Program-made: the position numbers and the translations under genes
Notes under the pieces: generated by a model
What the model was told of the DNA's origin: nothing
What the model saw: only the letters and a program-made list of their open reading frames with translations
Database searches by the model: none
Assembly (NCBI GenBank): GCA_002389675.1
Contig: DGQF01000011.1
Coordinates: 29,798-93,797 of the forward strand
Direction: 5' to 3'
DNA length: 64,000 nt
DNA from: Gammaproteobacteria bacterium UBA4421
GTDB taxonomy: Bacteria > Pseudomonadota > Gammaproteobacteria > Pseudomonadales > Azotimanducaceae
Shown: in pieces, positions 19,123 to 29,692 of the stretch
Position numbering within the stretch: position 1 is the first letter of the stretch
Layout: the number at the start of each line of letters is the position of its first letter

Positions 19123-21576
19123 TCAGCTTACAACAATATTCACCAACTTATTAGGCACTAATATTTCTTTACGTACTGTCTTATCCTGCAGAAAGCGCGA
19201 CACATTCTCTGCCACTCTGGCCTGCGCCAAAACAACACTTTTCTCTGCATCAGCGGCAACCTCAATCTTACCGCGCACCTTGCCGTTAACCTGGACAACC
19301 AACTCAACCACATTTTGGATGAGCGCGGATTCGTCAATTTCGGGCCATGCCTGATCGACCAAGCTACCGGTCTCACCCATCTGCCCCCAGAGCGCGTCCG
19401 CTATATGCGGCGCGATTGGAGAAATTACCAACACCGCCGCTCGCAGAGCTTCTCCAACAACAGCCTGATCATTCGCCGACCGCGGAGCAAATTTACTGAT
19501 TGCATTGGTAAGCTCCATTACCGCGCTAACCACCGTATTAAATTGCCAGCGCCGACCATAATCGTCATCTGCTTTGGTCAGCGTCTCCGCTGTTTTTCGG
19601 CGCAGGCGCTGCGCGCTTTCAGATAAACGAGCCTTATCAATCGAATCTGCCGAGAGTGCTTCTAGATGACTCTGCACGAGCATCCATAAGCGCTTCAAAA
19701 AACGCAAAGCACCCTCTAAGCCTGCCTCATTCCACTCAAAAGATTGATCCGGCGGAGCCGCAAACATCATTGCTGTTCGCACAGTATCAGCCCCGTACTT
19801 ATCAAGCAGCTTTTGCGGGTCACCCGCATCACCTGCAGACTTTGACATCTTTTTACCGTCCTGAAGGACCATGCCTAGCATCAACAAGCGCTTGAACGGC
19901 TCATTGGAGGACAACAGGCCCTCATCACGCATCAATTTATAATAAAACCGGGCATACAAAAGATGCAGAATTGCATGCTCGACACCCCCAACGTAATGAT
20001 CAACGGGTGCCCAATAGTTCGCGCGCTGATCGACCATCGGGCTCTGGGCATCCGGACTGGCAAAGCGAGTGTAATACCACGACGACTCCATAAAGGTATC
20101 AAAAGTATCCGTCTCGCGGCGGGCAAGTGCCCCACATTCCGGGCAAGGCACCCGTAAAAAACTGTCCATCGTCACCAACGGTGAACGCACGCCTTCAAAT
20201 TTGACATCCGTTGGCAATTCAACCGGCAAATCGGCATCGGGAACCGGCACAACACCACAATCTTCACAATGAATTATGGGAATTGGGCAGCCCCAATATC
20301 GCTGTCGCGACACACCCCAATCTCGCAGTCGATAGTTCGTCACACGCCGACCCATCTCCTTGGCTTCCAGCGCCTTTGCAATCGCATCAAAGCCATCGTC
20401 AAACCGCAGCCCATCAAATTCACCCGAGTTCACCAATCGTCCACGCTCGGTATAAGCTGCGGCTGACAAATCACAGTCATTGCCCTGTGTCGGCTCGATC
20501 ACCTGGCGGATTTCAATGCCATATTTCCGCGCAAATTCCCAATCGCGTTGGTCGTGACCAGGCACAGACATCACTGCGCCAGAGCCGTACTCCATCAGCA
20601 CAAAGTTCGCCACCCAAATAGGCAGCAAATTTCCCGTCAACGGATGGCGCGCATTCAAACCCGTCGGCATTCCAGCTTTTTCAAGGGTTGCCATATCCGC
20701 CTCTGCGGTTGTCGCTTGTTTACACTGGGCGACAAAGTCTGCCAAATTTGGATCCTGCTGCGCTGCGGCAAGCGCCAGCGGGTGTTCAGCCGCCACCGCG
20801 ACATAGGTAGCACCCATCAGCGTATCCGGGCGGGTCGTAAATACCGTTAGCCGTTCACTGTGCCCCTCAACCAAAAAATCCACTTCAACGCCGGGCGAGC
20901 GACCAATCCAGTTACGCTGCATATTTTTGACAGACTCAGGCCATCCATCCATATCCTCTAGCTCATCAAGGAGCTCTTCAGCATAGGCGGTGATTTTCAA
21001 AAACCACTGAGCCATTTCTCGACGCTCCACCGGCGCGCCTGATCGCCAACCTCGCCCATCGACTACCTGCTCGTTGGCCAGTACGGTTTGATCCACAGGA
21101 TCCCAATTAACCACCGCATTTTTTCGGTAAACCATACCTTTGGCAAAAAGCTTCAAGAACAGCCATTGCTCCCAGCGATAATAGTCTGGATCACAGGTTG
21201 CAAATTCGCGCGACCAGTCAAATCCGAATCCCAATCGCTGCATTTGCCCACGCATGTAGGCTATGTTGTCCTTGGTCCAAACCGCCGGCGGTATACCATT
21301 CTTGATGGCCGCATTTTCCGCCGGCAAACCAAAAGCATCCCAACCCATCGGCTGCATCACGTTGAACCCTTTGAGACGATGGTAGCGATTGATCACATCA
21401 CCGAGCGTATAACATCGTACATGCCCCATATGCAGTCGGCCGCTGGGATAAGGGAACATTGCTAAACAGTAATATTTCTCTCCCTCAGCAGATTCTGAAG
21501 CTCGAAAACTCTCGGATTCATCCCAATAACGCTGGGCCTCTTGTTCTACTTTATGGGGGTCGTAAACGGCGTTCAT
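19123..21576 (-). CDS. leuS: Leucyl-tRNA synthetase
   Basis: An 817-residue class I aminoacyl-tRNA synthetase that charges tRNA-Leu. The HIGH-type motif PYPSGRLHMGH is at 42-52, the KMSKS motif (GKKMSKSAGD) lies near 575, and the editing domain has FTTRPDTLMGATYVAVA. The zinc-like cysteine pairs CEDCG and CPECG precede the second half of the catalytic domain. The length is slightly below the E. coli enzyme (860). It follows lnt by 77 bases and heads the leuS-lptE-holA segment. Confidence 0.97.
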   Translation of the reverse strand: MNAVYDPHKVEQEAQRYWDESESFRASESAEGEKYYCLAMFPYPSGRLHMGHVRCYTLGDVINRYHRLKGFNVMQPMGWDAFGLPAENAAIKNGIPPAVWTKDNIAYMRGQMQRLGFGFDWSREFATCDPDYYRWEQWLFLKLFAKGMVYRKNAVVNWDPVDQTVLANEQVVDGRGWRSGAPVERREMAQWFLKITAYAEELLDELEDMDGWPESVKNMQRNWIGRSPGVEVDFLVEGHSERLTVFTTRPDTLMGATYVAVAAEHPLALAAAQQDPNLADFVAQCKQATTAEADMATLEKAGMPTGLNARHPLTGNLLPIWVANFVLMEYGSGAVMSVPGHDQRDWEFARKYGIEIRQVIEPTQGNDCDLSAAAYTERGRLVNSGEFDGLRFDDGFDAIAKALEAKEMGRRVTNYRLRDWGVSRQRYWGCPIPIIHCEDCGVVPVPDADLPVELPTDVKFEGVRSPLVTMDSFLRVPCPECGALARRETDTFDTFMESSWYYTRFASPDAQSPMVDQRANYWAPVDHYVGGVEHAILHLLYARFYYKLMRDEGLLSSNEPFKRLLMLGMVLQDGKKMSKSAGDAGDPQKLLDKYGADTVRTAMMFAAPPDQSFEWNEAGLEGALRFLKRLWMLVQSHLEALSADSIDKARLSESAQRLRRKTAETLTKADDDYGRRWQFNTVVSAVMELTNAISKFAPRSANDQAVVGEALRAAVLVISPIAPHIADALWGQMGETGSLVDQAWPEIDESALIQNVVELVVQVNGKVRGKIEVAADAEKSVVLAQARVAENVSRFLQDKTVRKEILVPNKLVNIVVS

Positions 21577-21653
21577 GCGGAGCTCAAACTTCAGTGGATA
21601 TAGATCAGCAAGGATAACATCATCGTGCGTTTCATGCCTTTGGCCTCACGCTT

Positions 21654-23132
21654 TTAGGTGCGGCGCCCCGCATTAAATCGAGAGATCAGAGCGCCAACCA
21701 GCAAACCCGTTAGTAAAAAAAGCAAAGGACCATCTCCAATGCGATTGTAGGGTGTTCGACCGTTCATGATTTGAACATCACCGCGCAATACATTCGCTTC
21801 GAACTGCGGCAACTGTGCTGCGATTTCACCTTCAGGATTGACGATGGCCGTCACCCCGTTGTTTGTCGCTCGCAGCAACCAACGTCCGTTTTCAAGCGCG
21901 CGCATCTGCGCGATCTGCATATGCTGAAGGGGGCCTATACTGCGGCCAAACCAAGTGTCATTAGACAAGGTAATCAGCAAGCCGGCCCTAGCAGCACGGC
22001 GGCGCATCGAGCCCGGGTAGGCCACTTCGTAACAAATGGCAACCGCGGCCTCACCAGAGGACAACACCAAATTTGGCTGCAAGGCAGGCCCTGGCGATGA
22101 GGAAGACATTGGCAAGTCAAAAAAACTAATCAAACCGCGCAAAGCGCCTTCCAACGGAACGTACTCACCAAAAGGAACCAAATGATGTTTTGCAAAACGA
22201 CCACGGGCAGTACCAAGCCCTACGGCAAGATTTTGAATGTCATAACGTCCACCGCCCAACGGTTGCAGGCCGGGTATACCCAGCACCACATCAGTGCGGG
22301 TAGCTTGACCTCGATCGCTCAGCTGCTCCAACACCCCCTGGGCTTGGTGCGGGAAAAGTGTGATGGCCGCTTCCGGCCATATCAGAACATCAGCGTCCCA
22401 GTGATCATCCGACAGCTGCAGATGCTTTTGAACGTTGGGCAATGCCTCTTTCGGCAACCACTTTGTCAGCTGGTCGATATTGCCCTGCACCAAAGCCACG
22501 GATTTTACTGGCCCGGCATCGACCCAACTGAGAGATCCGGAGCCTATCGCAATACCAAGAGACAACAGGATCAACAGCCCTTGCAGCCGACTGCGGCACC
22601 GCAGAAAAGCCAAAGATCCCGCAGAAAGATAAACCCAAAACACACCTAAACCAAGCACACCAACTAAAGGCGCGAGCCCTTGTGTACCGGCTTGCATGAA
22701 CGCATAACCGGGCAATAACCAAGGGAAACCAGTGAACGCCCAGGTCGAGAACCAATCCAAAAGTCCCCAAACCGCCACAAAAACAAAAACATCCATCTGA
22801 GCCCACGGCACTACAGGACGCAACCGGCTGTAAAGCCAGCCTAAGGGCAAAACAAATAACAGCGATAGCGTTGCCACAAAAACAGCAACCAAAAGACCCG
22901 CCAGCACTGGCGGTGCGTTGCCATAGACGTGAATGCTGACATACACCCAAGAGGCGCCGACTGCATATTTCCCCACACCAAAGCAAAAAGCGGTGAGCCA
23001 CGGCTTGGCATGGGAAACATGCAGCAGCCAGAACAAACCACCTATGGCAACTGCAGTTGACAGCCAAAAATCGAAAGGCGCAAATCCAATACAGTAGAGA
23101 GCACCCAGCGCGAGCGCCAGGAGATAGGTCAT
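21654..23132 (-). CDS. lnt: Apolipoprotein N-acyltransferase
   Basis: A 492-residue inner-membrane enzyme: about six to eight N-terminal helices, then a nitrilase-like periplasmic domain. The catalytic triad is visible as Glu254 (IWPEAAITLF), Lys315 (AKHHLVPFGEY) and Cys367 (AICYEVAYPG). Lnt adds the third acyl chain to the N-terminal cysteine of lipoproteins, the last maturation step. The start overlaps the corC stop (ATGA), the usual corC-lnt coupling. Confidence 0.96.
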   Translation of the reverse strand: MTYLLALALGALYCIGFAPFDFWLSTAVAIGGLFWLLHVSHAKPWLTAFCFGVGKYAVGASWVYVSIHVYGNAPPVLAGLLVAVFVATLSLLFVLPLGWLYSRLRPVVPWAQMDVFVFVAVWGLLDWFSTWAFTGFPWLLPGYAFMQAGTQGLAPLVGVLGLGVFWVYLSAGSLAFLRCRSRLQGLLILLSLGIAIGSGSLSWVDAGPVKSVALVQGNIDQLTKWLPKEALPNVQKHLQLSDDHWDADVLIWPEAAITLFPHQAQGVLEQLSDRGQATRTDVVLGIPGLQPLGGGRYDIQNLAVGLGTARGRFAKHHLVPFGEYVPLEGALRGLISFFDLPMSSSSPGPALQPNLVLSSGEAAVAICYEVAYPGSMRRRAARAGLLITLSNDTWFGRSIGPLQHMQIAQMRALENGRWLLRATNNGVTAIVNPEGEIAAQLPQFEANVLRGDVQIMNGRTPYNRIGDGPLLFLLTGLLVGALISRFNAGRRT

Positions 23133-24010
23133 TTAGGCGTGTTCACACGTAGCAGGCGCAGCCGCCGGGAATCTGCGTTAAGGACTTCAAAGTGCAAATT
23201 TTCCACCGCAACCACCTCGCCGCGCTCAGGCAAATGACCAAAAGCCTGCAAAACAATGCCGCCAATGGTGTCGAATTCATCGTCACTAATATCGGTCTGG
23301 AAATGTTCATTGAACTCATCTATCGGCAGCGTCGCCTTGACATGAAAACTATTGGGTTCCATTTGTTTGATGCCACTATCATCGTGAACATCATGTTCAT
23401 CTTCAATGTCCCCAACTATCTGCTCAAGCACATCTTCAATGGTCACCGCACCCGATATGTGTCCATACTCGTCTATCACCAGCGCCATATGGTTGCGCCG
23501 TGCCCGAAACTCCTGGAGCAACACATTCAAACGTTTGCTCTCAGGGATAATCGGTGCTGTTCGGATGCAGTCCTTCATCGAAAATGCAGACTGGTCTAAT
23601 ACCAAGGGCAAAAGATCCTTTGCGTGCAGTACCCCTTTTATGTCATCAACGTCATCCCCGATCACCGGGAAACGCGAGTGGCGCGACTCTATGATAATCG
23701 GCAAAAGAGTATCCAAATCCTGATTTTCTTGAACCACCACCAGCGACGACCGCGGAATCATGATATCCCGCGCGTGCATATCCCCAACGTGCAGCGCACC
23801 AAAAATAATATTCAGCGCTTCATCATCAAACATTTGACGCGACGCCGCATCGCGCAGCAACGACATCAACTGGGGCAGGTTTTCCGGCTCATCAGAAAAT
23901 AAATCCAGCAACCAGCCGCGCACTCCGCGCCGGCCAGTTTCTTTGAGAGACGAGTCGTCACGCCCACTGTCACCATGACTCGGGGCGCCTCGCTCAAGCG
24001 TATCGCTCAT
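23129..24010 (-). CDS. corC: CorC-type CBS-domain protein
   Basis: The start at ATG 24010 (293 residues, opening MSDTLERGAPSHGDSG) matches the family; the longer frame to 24052 is not preferred. Two CBS domains follow a short N-terminus (DIMIPRSSLVVVQENQDLD and the second near AVTIEDVLEQIVGDIEDEHD), then a CorC/HlyC C-terminal domain. It is linked to magnesium and cobalt efflux in E. coli. It lies in the ybeZ-ybeY-corC-lnt operon order. Confidence 0.94.
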   Translation of the reverse strand: MSDTLERGAPSHGDSGRDDSSLKETGRRGVRGWLLDLFSDEPENLPQLMSLLRDAASRQMFDDEALNIIFGALHVGDMHARDIMIPRSSLVVVQENQDLDTLLPIIIESRHSRFPVIGDDVDDIKGVLHAKDLLPLVLDQSAFSMKDCIRTAPIIPESKRLNVLLQEFRARRNHMALVIDEYGHISGAVTIEDVLEQIVGDIEDEHDVHDDSGIKQMEPNSFHVKATLPIDEFNEHFQTDISDDEFDTIGGIVLQAFGHLPERGEVVAVENLHFEVLNADSRRLRLLRVNTPK

Positions 24011-24073
24011 ATAGCAGTGATTTACCGTACTAAAGCGCCATATATACCACAAAGTGATAGGGCAATGGCAGCA

Positions 24074-24544
24074 TCAATAGGGATTTGCGACCCCTAATTT
24101 GGCCAAAACCTCAACTTCCAAATTTTCCATTTGTGTTGCTTCAGCGGACGTTTGATGGTCAAAACCCAACAGATGCAACACTCCGTGAGCTAAAAGATGC
24201 ATCATATGCGCCTGCCAAGTTTTACCCTGCGACGCGGCTTCCCGCGCAACTACCGGCCCACAAACTGCCAAATCACCGAGCGGCCTGTCGATTTCCGGCG
24301 GCGCGTCACCGATCCAATCGAAAACAGCAGGAAAGCTCAATACATTTGTTGGGTGGGCTTTGCCCCGGTACTGCAGGTTCAAAGCATGGGATTCAGCATC
24401 GCCGCAGATTCTCAGACAAATCTCCCGCTCAAGGCGCGAATCACCCGTAACCTGCTGCAGCGCGCCTAAGAGGTCATCAAGTCCTTGCGGCGCAAACAGC
24501 GGCTCATTTGCAACCTCGTCGGCTATTTGCAGTTCAAACGCCAT
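24074..24544 (-). CDS. ybeY: Endoribonuclease YbeY
   Basis: Start at ATG 24544 gives 156 residues. The zinc-binding motif [11 protein letters not shown] is at 120-130, with the conserved [13 protein letters not shown] at 60-72. YbeY processes 16S rRNA 3' ends and takes part in ribosome quality control. The start overlaps the end of the PhoH-like gene by 11 bases, so the two are coupled. Confidence 0.95.
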   Translation of the reverse strand: MAFELQIADEVANEPLFAPQGLDDLLGALQQVTGDSRLEREICLRICGDAESHALNLQYRGKAHPTNVLSFPAVFDWIGDAPPEIDRPLGDLAVCGPVVAREAASQGKTWQAHMMHLLAHGVLHLLGFDHQTSAEATQMENLEVEVLAKLGVANPY

Positions 24545-25634
24545 TACGCGCGCTGGCAGCCGCCGCCCGTGCGTCCTCTGCGGCGGCATATGCATCAACA
24601 ATCCGCTGCACCAAGGGATGCCGGACAACATCTTTAGAGTTGAAGTGAGTGAAGCTAATGCCATCAATATCACGCAAAACGTCGCGAACATTCACTAAAC
24701 CGGAACGCTCGCCGCGGGGCAAATCAATTTGTGTGATATCACCCGTGATCACAGCCGTGGAGCCAAATCCGATGCGAGTCAAAAACATTTTCATTTGCGC
24801 AACCGTGGTGTTCTGGCTCTCGTCTAGGATGATAAATGCGTTATTCAGCGTGCGGCCGCGCATGTAAGCAAGCGGGGCGACTTCAATAATATTGCGTTCA
24901 ATAAATTTTGTGACCCGTTCAATGCCCATCATCTCGTAAAGGGCATCGTAAAGCGGCCGCAGATACGGATCTATCTTTTGCGCCAGATCACCGGGCAAAA
25001 ATCCCAGTTTTTCACCCGCTTCAACCGCCGGCCTAACAAGTAAAATCCGCGAAACACTTTGCGCTTCAAGAGCTTCTACCGCGCAGGCAACCGCCAAAAA
25101 CGTTTTTCCTGTTCCAGCAGGACCAATTCCAAAATTAATGTCGTTTTGGCGCACCGCGCGGGTATAAGACAGTTGATTCGTCCCGCGCGGTTTAATGGTT
25201 TTCTTATAGGTTCGAACGATGACTTCACCACCGCCGCCTTTACTACTAGATTGACCTTCGCGGCTCTGCGTTTTGCTGTCAACGCTCCCCTGCGGCGCAT
25301 TATTTTGTAAAAGGTCTTCCACACCGGCTTCCTGTAAGTAAAGGTGAACAAAATCAGGCTCTATGGTCTCTCGATGATTTGTTTCACGGTAAAGTTGATG
25401 TAACAAAGCCACCGCGGCTTCAACACGCCCCTCCGGACCGCTCACCTGGAATTCGTTACCACGATTACGTATATAAATTGCTAACCGTTTTTCTAGGTGT
25501 TTGATGTTCTGGTCGAAAGGGCCACACAGCGCACTGAGGCGTTGTGCATCATTGGGTTCAAGTATGACTCGATGAGTCAGTGCCTGCGGGGGCGTTTTGG
25601 CTGTTGCAGCCTGCAGATTGGGTTGTTCTTCCAT
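24534..25634 (-). CDS. ybeZ: PhoH-like ATPase YbeZ
   Basis: A 366-residue protein with an N-terminal KH-like region (about 20-95), a linker rich in Gly/Ser (115-138) and a PhoH ATPase domain: Walker A GPAGTGKT at 171-178 and Walker B-like [11 protein letters not shown]. YbeZ is a putative ATPase/helicase partner of YbeY in RNA metabolism. It is separated from miaB by 71 bases, the conserved gammaproteobacterial order. Confidence 0.94.
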   Translation of the reverse strand: MEEQPNLQAATAKTPPQALTHRVILEPNDAQRLSALCGPFDQNIKHLEKRLAIYIRNRGNEFQVSGPEGRVEAAVALLHQLYRETNHRETIEPDFVHLYLQEAGVEDLLQNNAPQGSVDSKTQSREGQSSSKGGGGEVIVRTYKKTIKPRGTNQLSYTRAVRQNDINFGIGPAGTGKTFLAVACAVEALEAQSVSRILLVRPAVEAGEKLGFLPGDLAQKIDPYLRPLYDALYEMMGIERVTKFIERNIIEVAPLAYMRGRTLNNAFIILDESQNTTVAQMKMFLTRIGFGSTAVITGDITQIDLPRGERSGLVNVRDVLRDIDGISFTHFNSKDVVRHPLVQRIVDAYAAAEDARAAAASARNGV

Positions 25635-25705
25635 TGCCCGCTAGCATAAGCCTGAAAGATAAGGTGTCAACGAAGTTTTTTCTCCCCCGACACAGCAGCT
25701 CATAT

Positions 25706-27028
25706 TTATGATTGCAGCGTACCTCGCAAAGAGTTGGGTAGGGCTTCAGTGATGATCACTTGTGCAAACTGACCCACCAATGCCGGATCGCCCGCAAAAT
25801 TTACCACACGATTATTTTCAGTACGCCCAGCCAGTTGCCCCAGTCCTTTCTTAGCCATTCCCGTAACCAAAAGGCGCTGCGACGTGCCAACCATGTTTTG
25901 CGCAATATTTTCCGCTTGCTCGCGAATTTTCGCTTGAAGCCTCTGCAGCCACTCCTTTTTTACACCCTCCGGCGTATCGTCTGTCAGAGTCGCCGCAGGA
26001 GTACCGGGTCTAGCGCTATAGATAAAGCTGAACGAAACGTCAAAGCCAACTTCTTCAATTAACGCCATGGTGTCATCAAAGTCCGATTGAGTTTCACCGG
26101 GAAAGCCAACAATAAAATCAGAAGATAAGCTGATATTTGGACGGACGGCACGCAATTTTTGAATTTTTTGCAGATAGTCCTGTCGGGTATGTCCCCGCTT
26201 CATCGCCGTTAATATGCGGTCAGAGCCCGACTGCACGGGCAAGTGCAGGTGATCGACTAATTCGGGCACTTGCGCATAGGCATCAATCAGCGTGTCGGAA
26301 AAATCCAGAGGATGAGACGTCGTGAAGCGAATGCGTTCGACCCCCTCCACGCGAGCAACATAGTGGATCAACTCTGCCAAATCGGCAAAGTCATCGTCTA
26401 TAGCTCCGAGATAAGAATTCACATTCTGCCCCAAAAGGTGAATTTCCCGGACGCCCTGGCGCGCCAACGCAACCACTTCCTGCATGACCGATTCAACAGA
26501 ACGGCTAACTTCTTCACCACGCGTATACGGCACAACACAGAATGAACAATATTTGCTGCACCCCTCCATGATAGAAACAAACGCAGCCGGCCCGTCCATC
26601 CGTGGTTCGGGCAAACGGTCGAATTTTTCAACTTCGGGGAAAGTAACATCAACCACCGGGAGTTTCTGCGACTGCGCAGAACTCACCATATCCGGCAGAC
26701 GGTGAATTGTTTGCGGACCAAATACCATATCCACATGCGGTGCACGCGCCCGAATCGCGCTGCCCTCCTGGCTGGCAACACAACCGCCCACGCCGATAAC
26801 CAAACCCGGCTTCGCCTGTTTCAATTTTTGCCAGCGGCCCAGCTGGTGAAACACTTTTTCCTGCGCCTTCTCGCGAATGGAACACGTATTGAGCAAGATA
26901 ACATCAGCTTCGGATTCGTCGTTGACCAGCTCATAGTCTCCCTCTGCACGCAAAACGTCAGACATCCGCGACGAGTCATACTCGTTCATTTGACACCCGT
27001 GCGTTTTCACAAAGAGTTTTTTTGCCAT
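25706..27028 (-). CDS. miaB: tRNA-2-methylthio-N6-dimethylallyladenosine synthase
   Basis: A 440-residue radical SAM methylthiotransferase. The auxiliary iron-sulphur cluster cysteines are Cys12, Cys49 and Cys83; the radical SAM motif CSKYCSFC gives Cys157, Cys161 and Cys164; a C-terminal TRAM domain follows. It adds the 2-methylthio group to i6A37 in tRNAs reading UNN codons. It is the first gene of the minus-strand core block, divergent from the DUF1820 gene. Confidence 0.97.
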   Translation of the reverse strand: MAKKLFVKTHGCQMNEYDSSRMSDVLRAEGDYELVNDESEADVILLNTCSIREKAQEKVFHQLGRWQKLKQAKPGLVIGVGGCVASQEGSAIRARAPHVDMVFGPQTIHRLPDMVSSAQSQKLPVVDVTFPEVEKFDRLPEPRMDGPAAFVSIMEGCSKYCSFCVVPYTRGEEVSRSVESVMQEVVALARQGVREIHLLGQNVNSYLGAIDDDFADLAELIHYVARVEGVERIRFTTSHPLDFSDTLIDAYAQVPELVDHLHLPVQSGSDRILTAMKRGHTRQDYLQKIQKLRAVRPNISLSSDFIVGFPGETQSDFDDTMALIEEVGFDVSFSFIYSARPGTPAATLTDDTPEGVKKEWLQRLQAKIREQAENIAQNMVGTSQRLLVTGMAKKGLGQLAGRTENNRVVNFAGDPALVGQFAQVIITEALPNSLRGTLQS

Positions 27029-27158
27029 ATCCCGCTCGCCCCAACCTTTACCTTATCAAATACTCAAAGAACCTATCGTTAACCCACGCTCAGGAGACAG
27101 TGCACTGCCAAAAATCAGCATAGCCGAATTCGCCCAGTATAATTATTACCGCTAGGTC

Positions 27159-27188
27159 TTGAAACCTGTCAAAATAGTCCCATTAACT
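27159..27188 (+). promoter_or_regulatory. Candidate promoter of the DUF1820 gene
   Basis: TTGAAA at 27159-27164 is followed after 18 bases by TTAACT at 27183-27188, about 30 bases before the start. A perfect TATAAT at 27138-27143 lacks a good -35 partner. On the other strand TTGACA (complement of 27167-27172) could serve miaB with a 19-base spacer. All are pattern matches only. Confidence 0.3.
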
Positions 27189-27214
27189 TACCCACAGACT
27201 AACAGCAAACCGTT

Positions 27215-27547
27215 ATGAGCGATCGAGAACCTCAAAGTATTTACCGTGTGCTATTCCATAATCAGGGCGAAGTCTACGAGCTTTACGCTCGAAGTATCTA
27301 CCAAAGTGAACTCTACGGCTTCGTGGAAATCGAGGATTATACCTTCGGAACCCGCTCGAAAATGCTAATAGACCCGACCGAGGATCGCCTGCGCAATGAA
27401 TTTGATGGCGTTCAACGCTCTTTTATTCCCATGCACTCCATCGTTCGGATCGACGAGGTCGAAAAAGAGGGCATTGCAAAGATCTCCGACAGTAAAGGAG
27501 ACAAGGTTACGCCTTTTCCGTTACCACTACCCAGAGACAGATCCTGA
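27215..27547 (+). CDS. DUF1820 family protein
   Basis: A 110-residue soluble protein of the DUF1820 family, with the opening IYRVLFHNQGEVYELYAR and FVEIEDYTFG followed by RSFIPMHSIVRIDEVEKEG. This family is found next to miaB in pseudomonads and relatives. Its function is unknown; the SH3/Sm-like short strands and the position hint at an RNA- or translation-related role, which is speculation. Confidence 0.88.
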   Translation: MSDREPQSIYRVLFHNQGEVYELYARSIYQSELYGFVEIEDYTFGTRSKMLIDPTEDRLRNEFDGVQRSFIPMHSIVRIDEVEKEGIAKISDSKGDKVTPFPLPLPRDRS

Positions 27548-27675
27548 GGCGCAACCAGTGCGTCAAATAGCACCAGCAGATTCAGGTCGGTCATTTCCAC
27601 CTAGCGCTGGATAAGCCCAACAGTTAAATCAATGCACTTTCAGAAGCTGCATTTCCAGAAATAGAGGAGAACTTC

Positions 27676-28884
27676 ATGTCAGGGATGGTCATCATCGGCG
27701 CTGGTCAAGCCGCGGGCCAAGCAGCCGCCAGCTTGCGTCAGGAAAAGTATGAAGGTTCAATTACCATCATCGGCGACGAGCCTCACTTACCTTACCAAAG
27801 ACCCCCCCTGTCTAAACAATACTTGTCTGGCGATCAACCCGTCGAGCGCGTCTACTTGCGACCGCAAAAATTCTATGACGACAAAAACGTGACCTTGAAG
27901 CTAGGGATGAGTGCCCAAACCATCGATCGCACGGCAAAGCAGGTGACCCTAGATTCTGGCGAGAGCATCAGCTACGACAAACTCATCATCAGCACAGGCA
28001 GCCAACCGAGAAAACTCAACATTCAGGGTGCCGACTTAGACGGCATTCATTATCTGCGCACCATCACCGACGTTGATGCCATTCGCGCCGAGATGCAAGC
28101 CGGCAAAAATCTGGTGATTGTTGGTGGTGGGTATATTGGCCTGGAAGTCGCCTCGGTAGGCGTCGCTCTGGGGTTGAATGTTCGCGTACTCGAAATGGAA
28201 TCCCGCATCCTACAGCGGGTGACAACACCAGAAATGTCGGACTACTATCACAATCTACATCAAAAACGCGGCGTGGGAATTCACACCAACACCGCGGTGA
28301 GCGGGTTCACCGGTACCGGCACCGTGACCAAAGTGCAATGCGGAACGGCAGGCGAGTTTGACGCTGATTTGGTCATTGTGGGCATCGGTATTCTGCCTAA
28401 CGTAGCGCTAGCAGAAGAAGCCGGCTTGACCTGCGACAACGGCATCGTCGTGGACGAGTATTGTCGAACATCAGACCAAGATATTTATGCTGCAGGCGAC
28501 TGCACCAACCACCCAAATCCACTTTTGAATCGCCGCCTCAGGCTCGAGTCTGTCCCAAATGCAATGGAGCAAGCCCGAGTTTGCGCAACCAATATGCTCG
28601 GCGGTGAAAAGACCTATAGCGCCATGCCCTGGTTTTGGTCTGATCAATACGATTTGAAATTACAAATGGTGGGCTTTTCAGCCGACGCAGATAGCCACGT
28701 ACTGCGTGGCGCCATGAACGACAACAAATTCGCGGTGTTTTATCTCAACGACGGCAAATTAGTCGCCGCTGATACGGTCAACAGCCCCAAAGAATTTATG
28801 TTGTGCAAACAGCTGATCGGTAAACCGGTGGATACTGCTCAACTGCAAGATCCTGCCTGCGATCTAAAGCAGCTGCTGAGTTAA
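27676..28884 (+). CDS. NAD(P)H:ferredoxin/rubredoxin reductase family flavoprotein
   Basis: A 402-residue FAD/NAD(P)-binding protein. The FAD motif VIIGAGQAAGQAAASLR opens the protein, the NAD motif VIVGGGYIGLEVAS follows near 151, and the second FAD motif IYAAGDCTNH near 273. A reductase C-terminal domain with AMPWFWSDQYDLKLQMVG is typical of the ThcD/putidaredoxin-reductase group that feeds electrons to ferredoxins and then P450s. The only P450 in the window, a CYP153-like enzyme at 45-47 kb, is a possible but unproved partner. AGAGGAGA lies before the start. Confidence 0.92.
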   Translation: MSGMVIIGAGQAAGQAAASLRQEKYEGSITIIGDEPHLPYQRPPLSKQYLSGDQPVERVYLRPQKFYDDKNVTLKLGMSAQTIDRTAKQVTLDSGESISYDKLIISTGSQPRKLNIQGADLDGIHYLRTITDVDAIRAEMQAGKNLVIVGGGYIGLEVASVGVALGLNVRVLEMESRILQRVTTPEMSDYYHNLHQKRGVGIHTNTAVSGFTGTGTVTKVQCGTAGEFDADLVIVGIGILPNVALAEEAGLTCDNGIVVDEYCRTSDQDIYAAGDCTNHPNPLLNRRLRLESVPNAMEQARVCATNMLGGEKTYSAMPWFWSDQYDLKLQMVGFSADADSHVLRGAMNDNKFAVFYLNDGKLVAADTVNSPKEFMLCKQLIGKPVDTAQLQDPACDLKQLLS

Positions 28885-28943
28885 CCCAACAACCGGTTTA
28901 CTGCACGCAAAACCAACTTGGTCGATTTAACGCGGGTGAAATT

Positions 28944-29261
28944 GTGATTCACTTAGCCCTTCATTTAATAATACCGGCACTGGTTGCAGCAGCGTTTTAT
29001 CGCGCCGGCTGGCGGCGTGCTTTCGCCTTGATGATGTGTGGCATGTTGATCGATATCGACCACCTATTGGCCAACCCGATCTATGACCCCGCGCGTTGCA
29101 GCATTGGATTTCACCCCTTGCATACCTTGCTTCCTGCGGCCCTGTATAGCGTCTTTCTTGCATCTAAAACAACACGCCCATTGGGCATCGGCTTATATCT
29201 GCATCTTGCTTTGGACAGCCTAGATTGCTACGTGACCAACGGCGTTTGGATAACCCCCTAA
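28944..29261 (+). CDS. DUF6122 family inner-membrane protein
   Basis: A 105-residue membrane protein starting at GTG 28944. It has about three hydrophobic segments and the conserved motifs MLIDIDHLLANPIYDP, RCSIGFHPLHT and LHLALDSLDC of DUF6122. The Asp/His pattern suggests a metal-binding membrane hydrolase, but no member has a firm function. Its stop codon overlaps that of the convergent YeeE-like gene by 4 bases (CTAA). Confidence 0.85.
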   Translation: MIHLALHLIIPALVAAAFYRAGWRRAFALMMCGMLIDIDHLLANPIYDPARCSIGFHPLHTLLPAALYSVFLASKTTRPLGIGLYLHLALDSLDCYVTNGVWITP

Positions 29262-29692
29262 GCGCGGCTAAGTAGATCAGAGGTTGGTGAAAACCATCGT
29301 TCGTAGATCAAAACACCGACGATGAACGCAATGAGGAATAAAGCCGCTCGGTGATCTAAAGTCATCACCCCCACTAATGCAGGACCGGGACAATAGCCCG
29401 CAGTTCCCCAACCAAGACCGAAGAGGACAGAACCCGCAAGCAAACGTTTGTCTACCACAAAGGATGATGGGCTATGGAATGATTCATCAAACAGCGGCGC
29501 CATGCGACGGTTCACCCAAGCAAATCCGATACTTGCTGTGACAACGGCAGATCCCAGAACATAAATCAGGCTTGGATTCCATTGCGCCCCCACAGTCAAA
29601 AAAGCCAAAACTTTTTCCGGGTCTGTCATACCCGCAACGACAAGCCCCATACCAAAAAGTAAGCCCGCCAAAAAACCACTTAAATTTTTCAT
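29258..29692 (-). CDS. DUF6691/YeeE-type membrane protein, second half of a sulphur-transport pair
   Basis: The start at ATG 29692 overlaps the previous gene's stop (ATGA) and gives 144 residues; the longer frame to 29806 is a shadow. About four transmembrane helices are visible, with the family motif [17 protein letters not shown] carrying the conserved cysteine. Such pairs resemble the halves of YeeE/YedE (TsuA) thiosulphate or sulphur-compound carriers and the PmpA/PmpB proteins. Transport of a reduced sulphur species is likely by family. Confidence 0.85.
   Translation of the reverse strand: MKNLSGFLAGLLFGMGLVVAGMTDPEKVLAFLTVGAQWNPSLIYVLGSAVVTASIGFAWVNRRMAPLFDESFHSPSSFVVDKRLLAGSVLFGLGWGTAGYCPGPALVGVMTLDHRAALFLIAFIVGVLIYERWFSPTSDLLSRA

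Noticed and set aside
22405..23067. 220-residue minus-strand frame inside lnt
   Set aside because: It is a shifted frame of lnt with a cysteine-rich, low-plausibility translation; lnt has all catalytic residues.
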